Assembly (NCBI RefSeq): GCF_016920785.2
Contig: NW_024609835.1
Coordinates: 26,733,297 to 26,797,296, forward strand
Length of the DNA stretch: 64,000 nt
Reading direction: 5' to 3'
Source: Ixodes scapularis
Lineage: Eukaryota; Arthropoda; Arachnida; Ixodida; Ixodidae
In this document: one piece after another, positions 33,433 to 43,875 of the stretch
How positions within the stretch are numbered: the stretch's first letter is position 1
Layout: the number at the start of each line of letters is the position of its first letter
Made by a program: the position numbers and the translations under genes
Notes under the pieces: generated by a model
What the model was told of the DNA's origin: nothing
Database searches by the model: none
Seen by the model: the letters and a program-made list of their open reading frames with translations, nothing else

Positions 33433-34010
33433 AATTTCCCCCCTAAATTTAGCGGGGAAACTGATGTATAGGTCACGTGGCATGACGTGACCTATACGCG
33501 AATTCAGTTTCCGCGTTGGAAAAATGGACGTCACGTGACATGGCCACGTGACCCACAAGGAAATTCTGTTTGCCCTCTGCATTTGGCGGGAAAATGAAGG
33601 TCACCTGACCTCGACACCCATTCAGTCTCTCCGCTTAATTTAGCGAGGTAATGCTTGTTTCCCGCTAAATTTAGCGGGAAAGATGTCGTCACGTGACATG
33701 CGCAATTTCAGCTTCCCCTCTAAATTTAGTGAGTGAATTCACAGTCACGTGAGCTAAACAACAGTTCCAGTTTCCCCGCCAAATTTTGCAGGGAGAATGA
33801 TGTCGCGCGACTTCGTGTCACACGCCGTATATACAAGTTCACTTTGTCCGCTAAATGCAGCAGACAAATTTCCGTCGCGTGACATGGTGTCACGTGACCT
33901 ACACTCTAACTCAGTTTTCCCGCTAGATTTAGCGAGAAAATTGACGTCACGTGACCCCCACATAAATAACTTTACCCGCTATATTTAGCAGGAAAATTCA
34001 CACGTGAAAA
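33433..34010. repeat. CACGTGAC palindrome array, locus 2
   Basis: About nine to ten units of roughly 50-65 bp. Each has an inverted pair around ccgctaaatttagcgg followed by a CACGTGAC core (gacgtcacgtgac), spaced by variable bases such as ctatacgcaattcagttt. Units differ by substitutions and indels. The first units are partly inverted relative to each other (catgacgtgacc near 33480). The same unit occurs at 7129-7796. Confidence 0.85.
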
Positions 34011-34019
34011 TTTGAGTTA

Positions 34020-34165
34020 GTACCACTAACTCCAACTAACACTAAATATAGCTAACTCTAACTCTAACCCTGACTCGCACGGAGACAGAACATTGCCTCA
34101 AAGTTGTGTACTACGAAAAGCAACAATGTGACCTTAACTCTAACGAACTCTAACTAACCCTAACA
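34020..34165. repeat. Degenerate CTAAC-rich tract
   Basis: Short irregular repeats of ctaactctaac, taaccctgac and ctaaccctaac occupy two blocks (34020-34078 and 34128-34165) directly after the palindrome array. It superficially resembles telomeric repeats but is irregular, and it does not match the TTAGG repeat usual for arthropods. Confidence 0.6.
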
Positions 34166-34520
34166 CTAACTCACCACTAAATACACTAAACACTCGGTTT
34201 GGCGCTAATGGCTTCGCACCACTAGCGCTAAACCAAAAATATTTCACGCAGCAACACAATCGCAGGGCAATCCGCGACACATTAATTTTTCTTTTCTTGG
34301 CCTCAGGATATAAACAAATTTAAAAACAGCTTTTTTCTTTTTTTTTTTTTTTTTTTGTATGACTATTATGAGAGGACAGGCTCATACAAAAAGAAACACG
34401 CGTCTGATAGTGTGACCGGGTCTTCGGAGAAGTTAGCTGCTTCTTACACAGACTAACAGACGAAAACAAAGACATGCACACGCACACATAATACCAAACA
34501 CACACACGCACACAAACATA

Positions 34521-34765
34521 CACTCTAAGAAAAAAGGGAGGAGAAAGGTAGCAAAAGCGACTGTTCCTCCTTGTTGCGGTCAAGTTGCCCAGAGAAGGGA
34601 GGAACGGCAGTTCAGATGACGGGAGGAGGGCGAGTTCCTCCTTGTTCAGTTGGCGCAGGGGTAGAACATCGCGCAACTGACCAAGTGGTCAACGGTTCGA
34701 TCCCCAGGAAAGTGATTTTTTTTTTTTTTTTTTGTAATTTTTTTTTTTTTTTTTTTTTTTTTGTT
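34521..34765 (+). mobile_element. MITE end joined to a tRNA-type SINE fragment with T-tail
   Basis: It begins cactctaagaaaaaaggg, a terminus repeated in inverse form at about 38885-38897. It then has ttcctccttg/ggaggaac repeats, followed by an A-box-like tggcgcaggggtagaa (34650) and a perfect B-box ggttcgatccc (34694-34704) about 35 bp apart, ending in two long T-runs (34718-34733 and 34739-34762). The stem positions do not fold into a full tRNA, so this is a SINE-like piece and not a tRNA gene. Confidence 0.55.
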
Positions 34766-35217
34766 TACCAAAACACACATAAACAAACCCAGACCGATGA
34801 AAGGAAAATTAAAGTCCTTATTATTCTCCGAGACGTTTTCCTCCTCCAGGCAGACCGGAGAAAGCTTTCGCCCTCCCGACCCATCTTCTTTCGGTTTCGT
34901 TTTTCGAGCACATCGCGCACGTTGTTTAATAAATTAATGTTGAGTTGATTGAGCTTCAGCGGCAGCGAAGGCCGCCTGTAATTCCGTCTTCTAGTCCAAA
35001 CGTGCAGAACATTTCGGTTGCATTGACGTTTTTACCACTAATTTTATCAAATGAGCTAACGAAGCCGCTAGAAACAGCGAAGTTCCGGAGCAGTGCCAGC
35101 AGCTCTACATACACTGGGTAGGGTCCATACACTGATCTCTATGACAATTGCTGGATCGCGCTTCCCCGCTTGTTCGCTGCAGCGCAAGTGAAGCCACCGG
35201 GCTTCACTCGCTTGGGA

Positions 35218-36507
35218 TACGATTTGCCGTTTTTGCTAGCCTTTGCTGCGGTTTTCCAGCGTGCTGACGACACGTTTTCTACTCGTTCGTCGTCATTCGC
35301 CGAAGAAGTTTTTTGAAGACTCTGTGTATTGTTGAGACTTTCCGTTGTGAACACGTGGAAAATTTTACGAAAGTGCAGTGTCGCAGGAAAAAGGCACAAC
35401 GCGTCGAAAGGAAGGGCTGGCGGCGTGTTCAAAGCATCCTTGGCACGCCGAAGTGCCGTGTCTCTGTGCCTTCGCACGCTTGGATATCGACCAAGAACCG
35501 ACGCCGTGTGTATGTGTTCAGCGAGTGCAATGTGCGTGAAGCTGTTCGTGCCTCTGGATCAGCGTCTTTTCCCCTCGCGGTTTAGGAACGAGCTTAATCC
35601 AGCGTCCACTAGCGACGGAAGATGGGGAGAAGGTACGTCTTTTTTTCGTCCTTAGACGATTTACACAATACCGTGCACAACAGCTCCTCATCACTGATCA
35701 GTGCTGGCTTATTATCAACCTACGCGACTCGCCTAATTGTAATTGGTCAACAGATTGCACACGACCATATCGGCCGCGCTTCAAAGATTTTCACTCTCGC
35801 CGTCTTTTACATTTGCTTTCGAAAACCCCCCTGGCTCCACGTACAACGTTGCCCTATTCGTGCTCCCACGGAATCTATTAGAGTAGATTTGGGACATAGC
35901 CATGGTTAATATAGTACATAAGAATACGTACAGATCTCCCCCTTTTATTGATAGCAACTCACCGGAACAGCTGGACGATCCAGAACTCCGTGGCCGATAT
36001 ATATAAATGATCTAAAGGCATCTACGCGCGACACACGTTCAGAACTTTGGCGCGGCGTCAATTCTTGACCGGTATCCAAGCGTGCGAAGGCACAAAGATG
36101 CATCACTCGGCGTGCCAAGGAAGCTTTGATCACGCCGCGACACCGGCGACACGTTTTCGACGTGTTGTACCTTTTGATACGGCTTCACGCACATTGCACT
36201 CGCTAAACACATTCACACGGCGTCGGTTCTTGGTCGGTATCCAAGCGCGCGAAGGCACAGAGACACGGCACTTCGGCGTGCCAAGGATGCTTTGAACACG
36301 CCGCCAGCCCTTCCTTTCGACGCGTTGTGCCTTTTTCCTGCGACACTGCACTTTCGTAAAATTTTCCACGTGTTCACAACGGAAAGTCTGAACAATACAC
36401 AGAGTCTTCAAAAAACTTCTTCGGCGAATGACGACGAACGAGTAGAAAACGTGTCGTCAGCACGCTGGAAAACCGCAGCAAAGGCTAGCAAAAACGGCAA
36501 ATCGTGG
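35218..36507. mobile_element. Long inverted-repeat element (about 325-bp arms)
   Basis: The arm at 35218-35541 (acgatttgccgtttttgct... gtgcgtgaagc) is repeated as its inverse at 36183-36507 with very high identity. The spacer is about 640 bp. Within the spacer, 36035-36135 is a diverged direct copy of the right-arm segment 36195-36300 (gtatccaagcg, gaaggcaca, ggcgtgccaagga). Each arm holds the same open frames in opposite directions, which do not match a known transposase by eye. The near identity of the arms points to recent insertion or gene conversion. No target duplication was found. Confidence 0.7.
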
Positions 36508-36520
36508 GTCCATATCACAA

Positions 36521-36765
36521 GAGCGAATGACATTTTAGCGAACGCCAACATTTGAGCGAATGGTCGTTTTAGCGAAAAACGGGGGCGCGCGTTAACCCAT
36601 CCGTCGCGCTGCGCTTTACGCCGCTTCGCGGCGACAGTCTGCGGCAACTCATTACAAAAATATGAACTCACTTGGCCCACCCGAAAACGCCGCTTCGCGG
36701 CGTCCGACTATTCGCTAAAGTGTCATTCGATGAAACGTGGGCGTTCGCTAAAACGTCATTCGATC
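36521..36765. mobile_element. MITE with gaatgac...ttttagcgaacg inverted ends
   Basis: The left end gcgaatgacattttagcg and the right end (inverse: cgaatgacgttttagcg) match with one or two differences. Internal copies of cgaatggtcgttttagcg and attcgctaaagtgtcattcg make a nested pattern. It lies 13 bp from the inverted-repeat element. No target duplication is clear. Confidence 0.6.
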
Positions 36766-36769
36766 AAGT

Positions 36770-38769
36770 GAGTGCCTCCCCACTGGGTAAGACGGCCGTC
36801 TCCAATTTGCGGGACACACAGGACACACGCGGAACTACAGCAGCGAAACCACGAGGAACTGTGTCGACGTTTTCGACGTTATGGAAATCGCGGGAACTGC
36901 GTCCAAGGAAGGCAGGTTTTCCTGCCGGCTGCCTGGGTGCCTTCCGTGCTGAGTTCGGTTCCGTTGTCCCGTGCCGAGTGCCAACCGGCGTTCAACGTGA
37001 TTCTTCTGCGTGTCAGCAACGTCGTCAACGTGGTTCTGTATTTCTTCGTGTCAGCGACATCGTGATGGCAGTGTTGTGGGTTGTGAACAGAAGACTGGAA
37101 TTATCGCCGATGTGACCGTGTGTTCGCGTGTCAGTGGTGTAACAACAAGATGAGATGACGTAAACTGTCGGGCATTGATGCCGCTAGTCGGGCCGTTATC
37201 GGAGGGGCCGAGGTGTCGCAGGATGACATTCCGCTTTACATTAAAGAGTTTAAAACCACTTGAGGGATTAGGTGCAGTCGATCGACGTGTGGATAGTCAT
37301 GTTGGAACGCTGGTCTGAACGGTAAGCTCCTATCGTACAGTGGCCAATGTGACTGTCGGTCCCCGAGAGCGATTGCGCTCTGGGGAAAAGACAACACTAC
37401 GAAAGTATGACGGAAAGTACGTATATTTATAATAGAAGTTTAGCATAAAAAAAAAGACAGGCAAAATCGAAAAAAAAACGCTATCCTTTATTTTACTGTT
37501 TAAATATATTACGGTTCCTGTAGAAACTGCCCTCTAAGTGGCGCGCTGGGATGAGCGCTAGAAGTTTTCGAGCTCGCAACGGCGCAGCTCCGTACACTTA
37601 ACAGTTGTCGGAAGTCGCGGCTTTGACTGCATTCAAGTTGATCGAAAAGCGATTTCTGTGCCCGTGAAGCATCACTTCCAGCTGAGTGAATATCCGCTCT
37701 ACAGAGATTAATTCAAGACGGCAATTGCAGCTTTGCGCGAACAGCACAAATAGAAAAACGAACACTACAATATAAATACTGGCTACGAAGGGCCATGCGG
37801 GAAAACAAACTCATGGCTTTGAACCACATTGGAGCGGCTCGATTTATTGGCTTTCAAATAATAATGGCATGATCGAGCGTCTTCTTTTTAATAAGAGATT
37901 CATCCCCTGAGCCATTAAAAATAGCCTCAGATGTATGACATTGCTGGAAAAAAATGAACATGTTCGAAATATTTTTTTTTGCTTAGGGAGTCACCGAAAA
38001 ATTCCGCACGTTCAAAACGACCACTATAAAAGACGGAGACGCAGGGCTCGGTAGTAGTGATCGGGGTAGTGTGCTGTTGTATTGATGTTTGTATGTGCGA
38101 TGCCTGTGTATGCGTTCAATATATGTTGACCTGTTGTTTGTAGTGTGCGCAACGTGTCTACATGTGTTAGAGATTCCGAAGAAAAGGAAACGCAATTGTG
38201 GGTTAAGAAAATAAAAATATTTTTTTGTAAAACATGAATTGGGCGGTACCTAGCGCCACCTAGCCTAGCTACGTGCGATTACTCTGCTTGACCCTGCCAT
38301 CTGGTGGCAAGCGATTTAACATCCTTTTACGCTACGCGGCTACGCCATAGTTTCGTGTTACCGTGCTGAGATAAGCCAAGAGGTTGCTTCGGATTTGCTT
38401 TTTTTTGAGAGCGGCTTTTGGTTTTGCGGGCGAATGAGTTTCACTCCTCCATGATGTGCGGTTGACGCTACGGTTGACGAAGGAATTGTGGCTCGAGGAA
38501 TAGCAAAGGTAAGACATAAAGTGCGCGAACTGAGTGCCGGTTGTCTCCGTTGAACATCGCAGTGCTGACGATGAGAAGACTGAGTGACTGCATGCTTTCG
38601 AAACGTAAGTTTCTTTACCTGCAGGGGTAAAGAAACTTCGGAAATAAATACAGTTCGCGGAAAGCTCGTGTTAAGTTTTTATTTCCTGCTCCTCTCGCTT
38701 CGTGCAATAGACTTAGTGTTCTCGTTAAGCCTTACCGAGCTCGATTTGCTCGATTCGTGGCCGCCATAA
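36770..38769. other. No gene seen
   Basis: Two kilobases with no supported gene or repeat boundary. Open frames at 36672-37115 have no recognised motif. A short hairpin (gtttctttacctgcagg and its inverse) lies at about 38609-38638. Confidence 0.45.
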
Positions 38770-38900
38770 TGAGATGCAGTCGACGGAGGAACTTTTCCTC
38801 CCCTGCTTAAGGGACGAAAGTTTCTCCCTTTCTGAAGGAACATATGTGTCAAGAGCGTTCCTCCCTTTAGGGAGGACTATACTGACCCTTTTTTCTAAGA
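38770..38900. repeat. MITE fragment with cactctaagaaaa terminus
   Basis: Reads ggaggaacttttcctcccc, gcgttcctccctttaggg, then ttttctaagagtgt, the inverse of the 34521 terminus. It is probably one end and part of the interior of the same MITE family. Confidence 0.5.
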
Positions 38901-38904
38901 GTGT

Positions 38905-40869
38905 AGCAATGCACCTGAACGCGCAGAACTACACACGCAAGCAAAAACGCACATATGTGCCCGAACCTCCCGCACGCAAACGCCAACATAAGTACTACTT
39001 GGGCTGGGCGTCGATCAAAACTTTTAGACCGATCAATCGCCTACCTTTAATCGCTTAATTGATCGATTAATGTGTCTCGTTCATTTCCCCGCGTAATATA
39101 GAAAACAATGAAACAAAATATGTTCGCCTTTGCTGAATATGTAATAAACGGCGCAATATACAATTTTGATTTCGAATCAACCTCGATGTGTAGCTGAGAA
39201 CAGATGAAAGGCATTCACACTCACAGATTCGTATTTCAGCTGCATGAGGCAAAGAGGTTCGTTGATATCCTTTTGTTCGGACTGCACAAACAGTACCAAA
39301 CTCTGCGTGGGTCCCTCTGGATTTGGTGGTATTTCTTATAAGAGTTTTTTATATTCATTATTTCTGTCCTCAAGCAGCTCCTAGTACAACTGGTTTTGGA
39401 TTCCACGTTCTTTGTGTTGCAAGCACCCATTAAAAACTTGCTTTTCTTCTTAGAGGAAGCAGTCTGTTGTCTTTTGCGGCCTAACTCTATGGCACAAGGT
39501 AACTGCGAAAAAATTGACGTATTTTGTTCGGCGGCTTTTGCTCTGCGGGTGCCATTAGCACAGTGGCTGCTACGTCGCGACTCGCGTGCAAAGCGAGCGT
39601 GTCGTCGGGTGACGTCTTCGCCGCGTAATTCGCCCCATGAAGTTCAGCCCAGCGCTGCTGCAGTAATCGCATGTCGCTTGGTTATGTACGCGTCCATCTT
39701 CCTGCTCTTGTCAGCGCGCACCGAACCCTGTTGTCGAGAATCCGACCGCTCAATGCGCCTGATCGCACTGACATCCCTCTCAGCTTCCCGCCGCCCGCTG
39801 GTTCCGCCGATCACTGACGTCACTCACATCCCTCCCTTTTAGAAGCACGAATAGAATCACTGCTATTGGCGACGTCCGTGACCAAAGGCGCCGCTGTGCT
39901 CGAAGTTCGCGATCGGCCAGACCATAGCTTTCTGTATACCGATAATGTCAGCCCAACTGTCGGTTCTCGGCAAGGCAGATCCTGCCGGTCACGGCGAGGC
40001 AAATCATCGTCGTGACGTCATGAACGGAAACCATATGGGGGCGGCACCGAAATATCTAGGCGCTCATAATACACGGAAACGCTCGTGGGCAAGGTGAAGG
40101 AAGAGAGTTTCGAGGAGAGTCTCACAGGAAACGAATAGAGTCGTAAACAGTGCGTCACCTCTACGTCAGTCGGCACAATCGCTCACCAGGATACTTGCTC
40201 GCCTGTCGTGTCAAGGTAACTAACTGCTCATCAAGCCACGCTTCTGTCGCATAGCGATACTTTGTTTCTTTGTCTCACGCTTCGAACATCCGCATACCCG
40301 CGATAAATATCTCGCTGTTTCCGCTCACTTCTTGAAAGATGTCCTGTTCTATGCTCGGTCCTGTTTTGTTATTCTTTCGTGTGTAAACTTGAACCATCTC
40401 AACACGCTCGATTTACTTTTTAAATGTGTAACTTTACATAATTAAAAAAAAAGGAAATCTGGCTTGGATGCTTCGCAATTTTTTGCAGTGTTTTGTTATT
40501 ATTGTTATTTTCCTTCCATTTAACCCCCTTCCTCTACGCAAAGAGGAATCGCGAAACTGAACATACATTTGGAATTCTCATTGCGACAAACTGCAGCAGG
40601 AACGACCACCATCGTGTTCTATATTCATTGATACACAAGGCAGCAATGAACTCTCGGAATTATCTGACTATGTATTTCACCTCGAGGAACTCGTAGAACG
40701 GATCGTGGCCTTAATTTATTCGGCTCTACTTATAAGTTTTATCTGCATGATGCTCTAATGCAGTTTCAGCAAAACTGCAGTACAGCGTGATGTAGATCAA
40801 ACTTGTCAGGTGGTGCACTTTTTGTCACTGAGACTATACCTATTACGAAGTTTGATACTGCTCGCCCTT
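38905..40869. other. No gene seen
   Basis: No supported gene. Open frames on both strands at 39396-39842 reflect local GC content and have no domain. A cluster of tgacgtcac-like motifs is present at 39605-40020 but is not interpretable alone. Confidence 0.45.
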
Positions 40870-40873
40870 TTAA

Positions 40874-41314
40874 AAGGATACTGAACCAAAGAATTTAGTG
40901 CCCATAGTAAGTGGCGCACGTTCTTTCGACGAGCGGGCAGCCGCCGGTGTGCGCGAGCACACGCAACGAAAATGACGTCAAAGACCTCCATTCGCGCTTA
41001 AGATGACAGTGAAATGCATGGGCTTCGGGCCAAAGGAGAATGAAGACAGGCTTTTCATCTCTACCTGTGAAAGCTACGTGCTTGTTAGACCAATTAACCA
41101 CTTACCTTTTACACCAGACACCACTGTGTACATGAAAAACTGGTCTTTCTTCTCTTGGCTCGAAGCCCATACCTTTCACTGTCATGTCAACCGCGAATGG
41201 AGGCCTTTGACGTCATTTTTGTTGCGTGTGCTCGCGCACATCGGCGGCTGCTGGCTCGTGGAAAGAACGTGCGCCACTTATTATGGACACTAAATTCCTT
41301 GGTTCAGTGTCCCT
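40874..41314. mobile_element. TTAA-flanked palindromic MITE, copy 2
   Basis: A second copy of 26803-27245 and nearly the same length (441 bp). The left end AAGGATACTGAACCAAAG and the inverse right end AGGGACACTGAACCAAGG are flanked by TTAA at 40870-40873 and 41315-41318. Shared internal blocks include gtgaaatgcatgggcttcgg and tcaaagacctccattcgcg. Confidence 0.78.
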
Positions 41315-41319
41315 TTAAT

Positions 41320-42048
41320 TGAGTACTTCTATAAATCCGTCACCGTGCGCATTGCATTGTGGGAACCTGTGGGACGGCAGCGGAGCACTTATGTATGTTA
41401 CTGCGCACTGACTCCCACAATGCATACTGTGGCCTTGCGCCGCGAAGAGGCGCTTCGAGTGTTGAAATGAGCCTATTGGCTAAACGTATTAAAAGAAAAC
41501 AAATTATTGTTCTTTCAAGCACATCGCGGTGGAGTATACTGGAAGGATATTTTCTTTTTTTTTTTTTACTGTGGATGAGCTAATAATAAGAAAAAGCCAA
41601 ACAACTGCTGCCTTAAGCGCATCGCGGTAAACTCGCAAACTTCCGAACTGCACATCATGTTCGATGAAACATCCCAGATTTTGTTTTTAATTACATCACT
41701 GTGTAATCGAGTAGAATTATTCTTGTACGGCGTTTCACGGAGAGCGGACGAGAGAGGGCGCAAGGTGCTCATGGACATCAGAGCTGTTTATTGGGAGAGT
41801 TTGGCCATACATTGGTTTGAATAGGCGAGCATCTCAGGGCCAACCACGGGTCTTGAATCAGCCCCTTGCGGTGGTCGTGAGCTCTAAATATAGTGACACG
41901 ACTAATTTAAGTCGTTTTAGCGTCACTCGAGTAGGAAGGTATAAGTATAACTCTCGGTGACTGAAAACTTGGCGCATGTTAGGGTTTCGTCACATCCATG
42001 TTCAACGGTAAAATAAACGAACGTGCAGTCCAAACCAGGGCCGACTTG
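41320..42048. other. No gene seen; one end of a possible larger TIR element
   Basis: Contains ttgggagagtttggcca at 41791-41805, whose inverse is at 46780-46797. No coding sequence. Confidence 0.4.
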
Positions 42049-42328
42049 TTAAGGTCTGTTCACACGATGCATCTTTTAGGCGCGCAACAGTTTCGCGACA
42101 CTCAAGTTTCGCGAAATGTGCTCATTCACACGTACCGCTTCACGTGCAACAACGATGACGTTTAGACTCGCGAAAATAGTTTGGGTGTTGATCATAAAGT
42201 GGCGCTTCAGTTGAAAGCCAACATCATCATCATCACCATTAGCCATTCAGCGTCGTGTTCTCCATCTCCCGACGCATTCTAAAAACCGAAGCACCTTCTG
42301 CCTGCGATTCCATCGTGCGTAAAGTGGC

Positions 42329-42565
42329 ATGTCGGCACAAAAGCGTAGAGTTGTTGCGGCAGCTCTAATAGTTGTTCTCTGCGACGAGGATGCCCCTCCC
42401 AAGGAGAAGAGACCGTGGGTAAAAGAGTACCTACAGAAACGCGAGCGGACGGGAGCGCATCACTCGCTCACAAGGGACCTCTTGAAGGACGCTAATGAGT
42501 TCTGCAGGCATTTCAACCAGGAAGGAGCTGTGGCCTGGCAGTCGGACTGTATTGATGAGCACTAA
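42329..42565 (+). pseudogene. PIF/Harbinger transposase N-terminal fragment
   Basis: The 78-residue frame contains KRPWVKEYLQKRERTGAHH and LLKDANEFCRHFNQEG, the conserved N-terminal region of HARBI1-like nucleases (basic, tryptophan-containing helices preceding the catalytic domain). It stops after 78 residues, before any DDE motif, where a full protein would have more than 300. It is the remaining 5' end of the transposase gene of the surrounding element. The start ATG at 42329 follows the TIR by about 275 bp. Confidence 0.7.
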
Positions 42566-42804
42566 CGCCGTAGTAACAGGCTGGATATAAAATTATTGAG
42601 AGTTCAGTGTCCGTTGTTGTACACAAAGCGTTTTATTTTCCACTTACTCAAGCATTCCTTGTATGTCCAGCTCACTGTCCTTGGATAGCACGCAGAAGCG
42701 TGCTATCCATGCAAACATGTGAATCCTAAATGGCTCTGGAACATTTTAATTTGAAGTGACCCACGCAATATTACTAGAAAGCTATAGGCCCTGGAGTGCA
42801 TTCT

Positions 42805-43182
42805 TTAAACCTGTTGAACAACACAGGAATGTTTTACCTCGAAAAGGACCTGCATAATCCTCATCTTCACCATATCCTTCCTATATTCATCAAGGCCGGC
42901 GATTGCGGTTGCCACAGACTCCCCAAAAGCATGGTCTCCGTCTTCATGCTTGGCGCTAGACGACAACAGCTCCAGCGCATGTTGGAACACTTGTTCTCTG
43001 ATGGCCTGGGGCTGACCGTTCTTTTTACTCTTCGAGACTGGCCGTCGCACCTCAGCTGGCGTGGTGTCCTCGACGATCACCTCTTCCGTCACCCTCATCG
43101 TATGATGCCGGCGATGCTGACAGCCGCCAGCATCGCCGGCAGCTCCGCCGCCGCTGGTTCGAACACTCCTCCATCCCCGCAC
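42805..43182 (-). pseudogene. Myb/MADF-like accessory protein fragment of the Harbinger element
   Basis: The frame contains PVSKSKKNGQPQAIREQVF, LELLSSSAKHEDGDHAFGE and RKDMVKMRIMQVLFEVKHS. This layout, a linker and then a C-terminal helical block ending in MRIMQVLF, is that of the second protein of Harbinger elements (Myb/MADF DNA-binding protein with a BESS-like tail). The N-terminal DNA-binding domain is not seen here. The first part of the frame runs into simple GCC/CCG repeats. It faces the transposase fragment. Confidence 0.6.
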
Positions 43183-43344
43183 CGTCCGTTTTCGGCACGG
43201 CGCCCATGGCGCTTTCGCCGGGACGGGGCGAGACGCCGGCTGTGTGAATGAGGCCTAATTGTCTTCGTCCATCGCTGGATTTATTCCGCTTTGCTACTCA
43301 CTTTTCCTTCAGTGGTGCTTGACGTGCTTGCGGAAGCGCCGGTA

Positions 43345-43468
43345 GTGTCCATCGTTCGTGGTTTCGGTTTTTTCGGATTTGGCTCGGCTACAACACCGGC
43401 AGTGAAGTGTCCATCGTTCGTGGTTTCGGTTTTTTCGGATTTGGCTCGGCTACAACACCGGCAGTGAA
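43345..43468. repeat. Tandem duplication of about 62 bp inside the Harbinger element
   Basis: The segment agtgtccatcgttcgtggtt ... ctacaacaccggcagtga occurs twice back to back with no differences visible. It is a recent replication-slip type duplication. Confidence 0.85.
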
Positions 43469-43875
43469 GTGGTCTTCTCAAACAGCTCGCTCCCCCCTCA
43501 AAGGCCACGTGAGAGCGTTTCTGAGCGGCCATTGGCGCCCTCAGAGTGATTGACAGGACTCGGCAAAGTTTCAGCAAAAGCTCGCTCCAGAAGCGAGGTG
43601 TGCGCGCAACTTTTTTCAGATGCGCGCGTCCTTTTCGGACTCGTTCAGACGGCGCAACCATTTCGCGAAACTACGTTTCGCGACACTAGATGCGCGAGAA
43701 AAATGCATCGTGTGAACAGGCCTTTAGAAACAGCGTCTCAGCTGAGACTGGGGGAAGGAAAGCACTGCCAAATCCAGCGCACGAGCCGTGCAGGACCCTT
43801 TCAACCCAAACCGAGCAAACCGCGTCTTAAGACACTCGCGCGCCCTACCCTTTGTACCCTTTGCACTGTTTTGAT

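Larger units (their letters stand above)
42052..43723 (+). mobile_element. PIF/Harbinger-type DNA transposon, TTA target duplication
   Basis: Inverted ends AGGTCTGTTCACACGATGCA (left) and AGGCCTGTTCACACGATGCA (right, inverse) are flanked by TTA on both sides (42049-42051 and 43724-43726). A 3-bp TTA/TAA duplication is the PIF/Harbinger signature. Subterminal tttcgcga motifs occur at both ends. Inside are the start of a plus-strand transposase and the end of a minus-strand DNA-binding protein in convergent orientation, as in this superfamily. The transposase catalytic part is deleted, so the copy is non-autonomous. Confidence 0.85.

Noticed and set aside
34020..34165. Interstitial telomere sequence
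   Set aside because: Repeats are irregular CTAAC/TAACCC mixtures, not the TTAGG units expected in arthropods.
34645..34710. Functional tRNA gene
   Set aside because: A- and B-boxes are present, but acceptor, anticodon and T stems do not pair properly. It is followed by long T-runs and joined to a MITE, so a SINE remnant is more likely.
35313..36411. Paired protein genes MKTLCIVETFRCEHVENFT... on both strands
   Set aside because: The two frames are the same sequence in the two arms of an inverted repeat. No known domain, and both strands are equally open.
39396..39842. 148-residue plus-strand frame with hydrophobic stretches
   Set aside because: No family resemblance, the opposite strand is open too, and composition explains the length.
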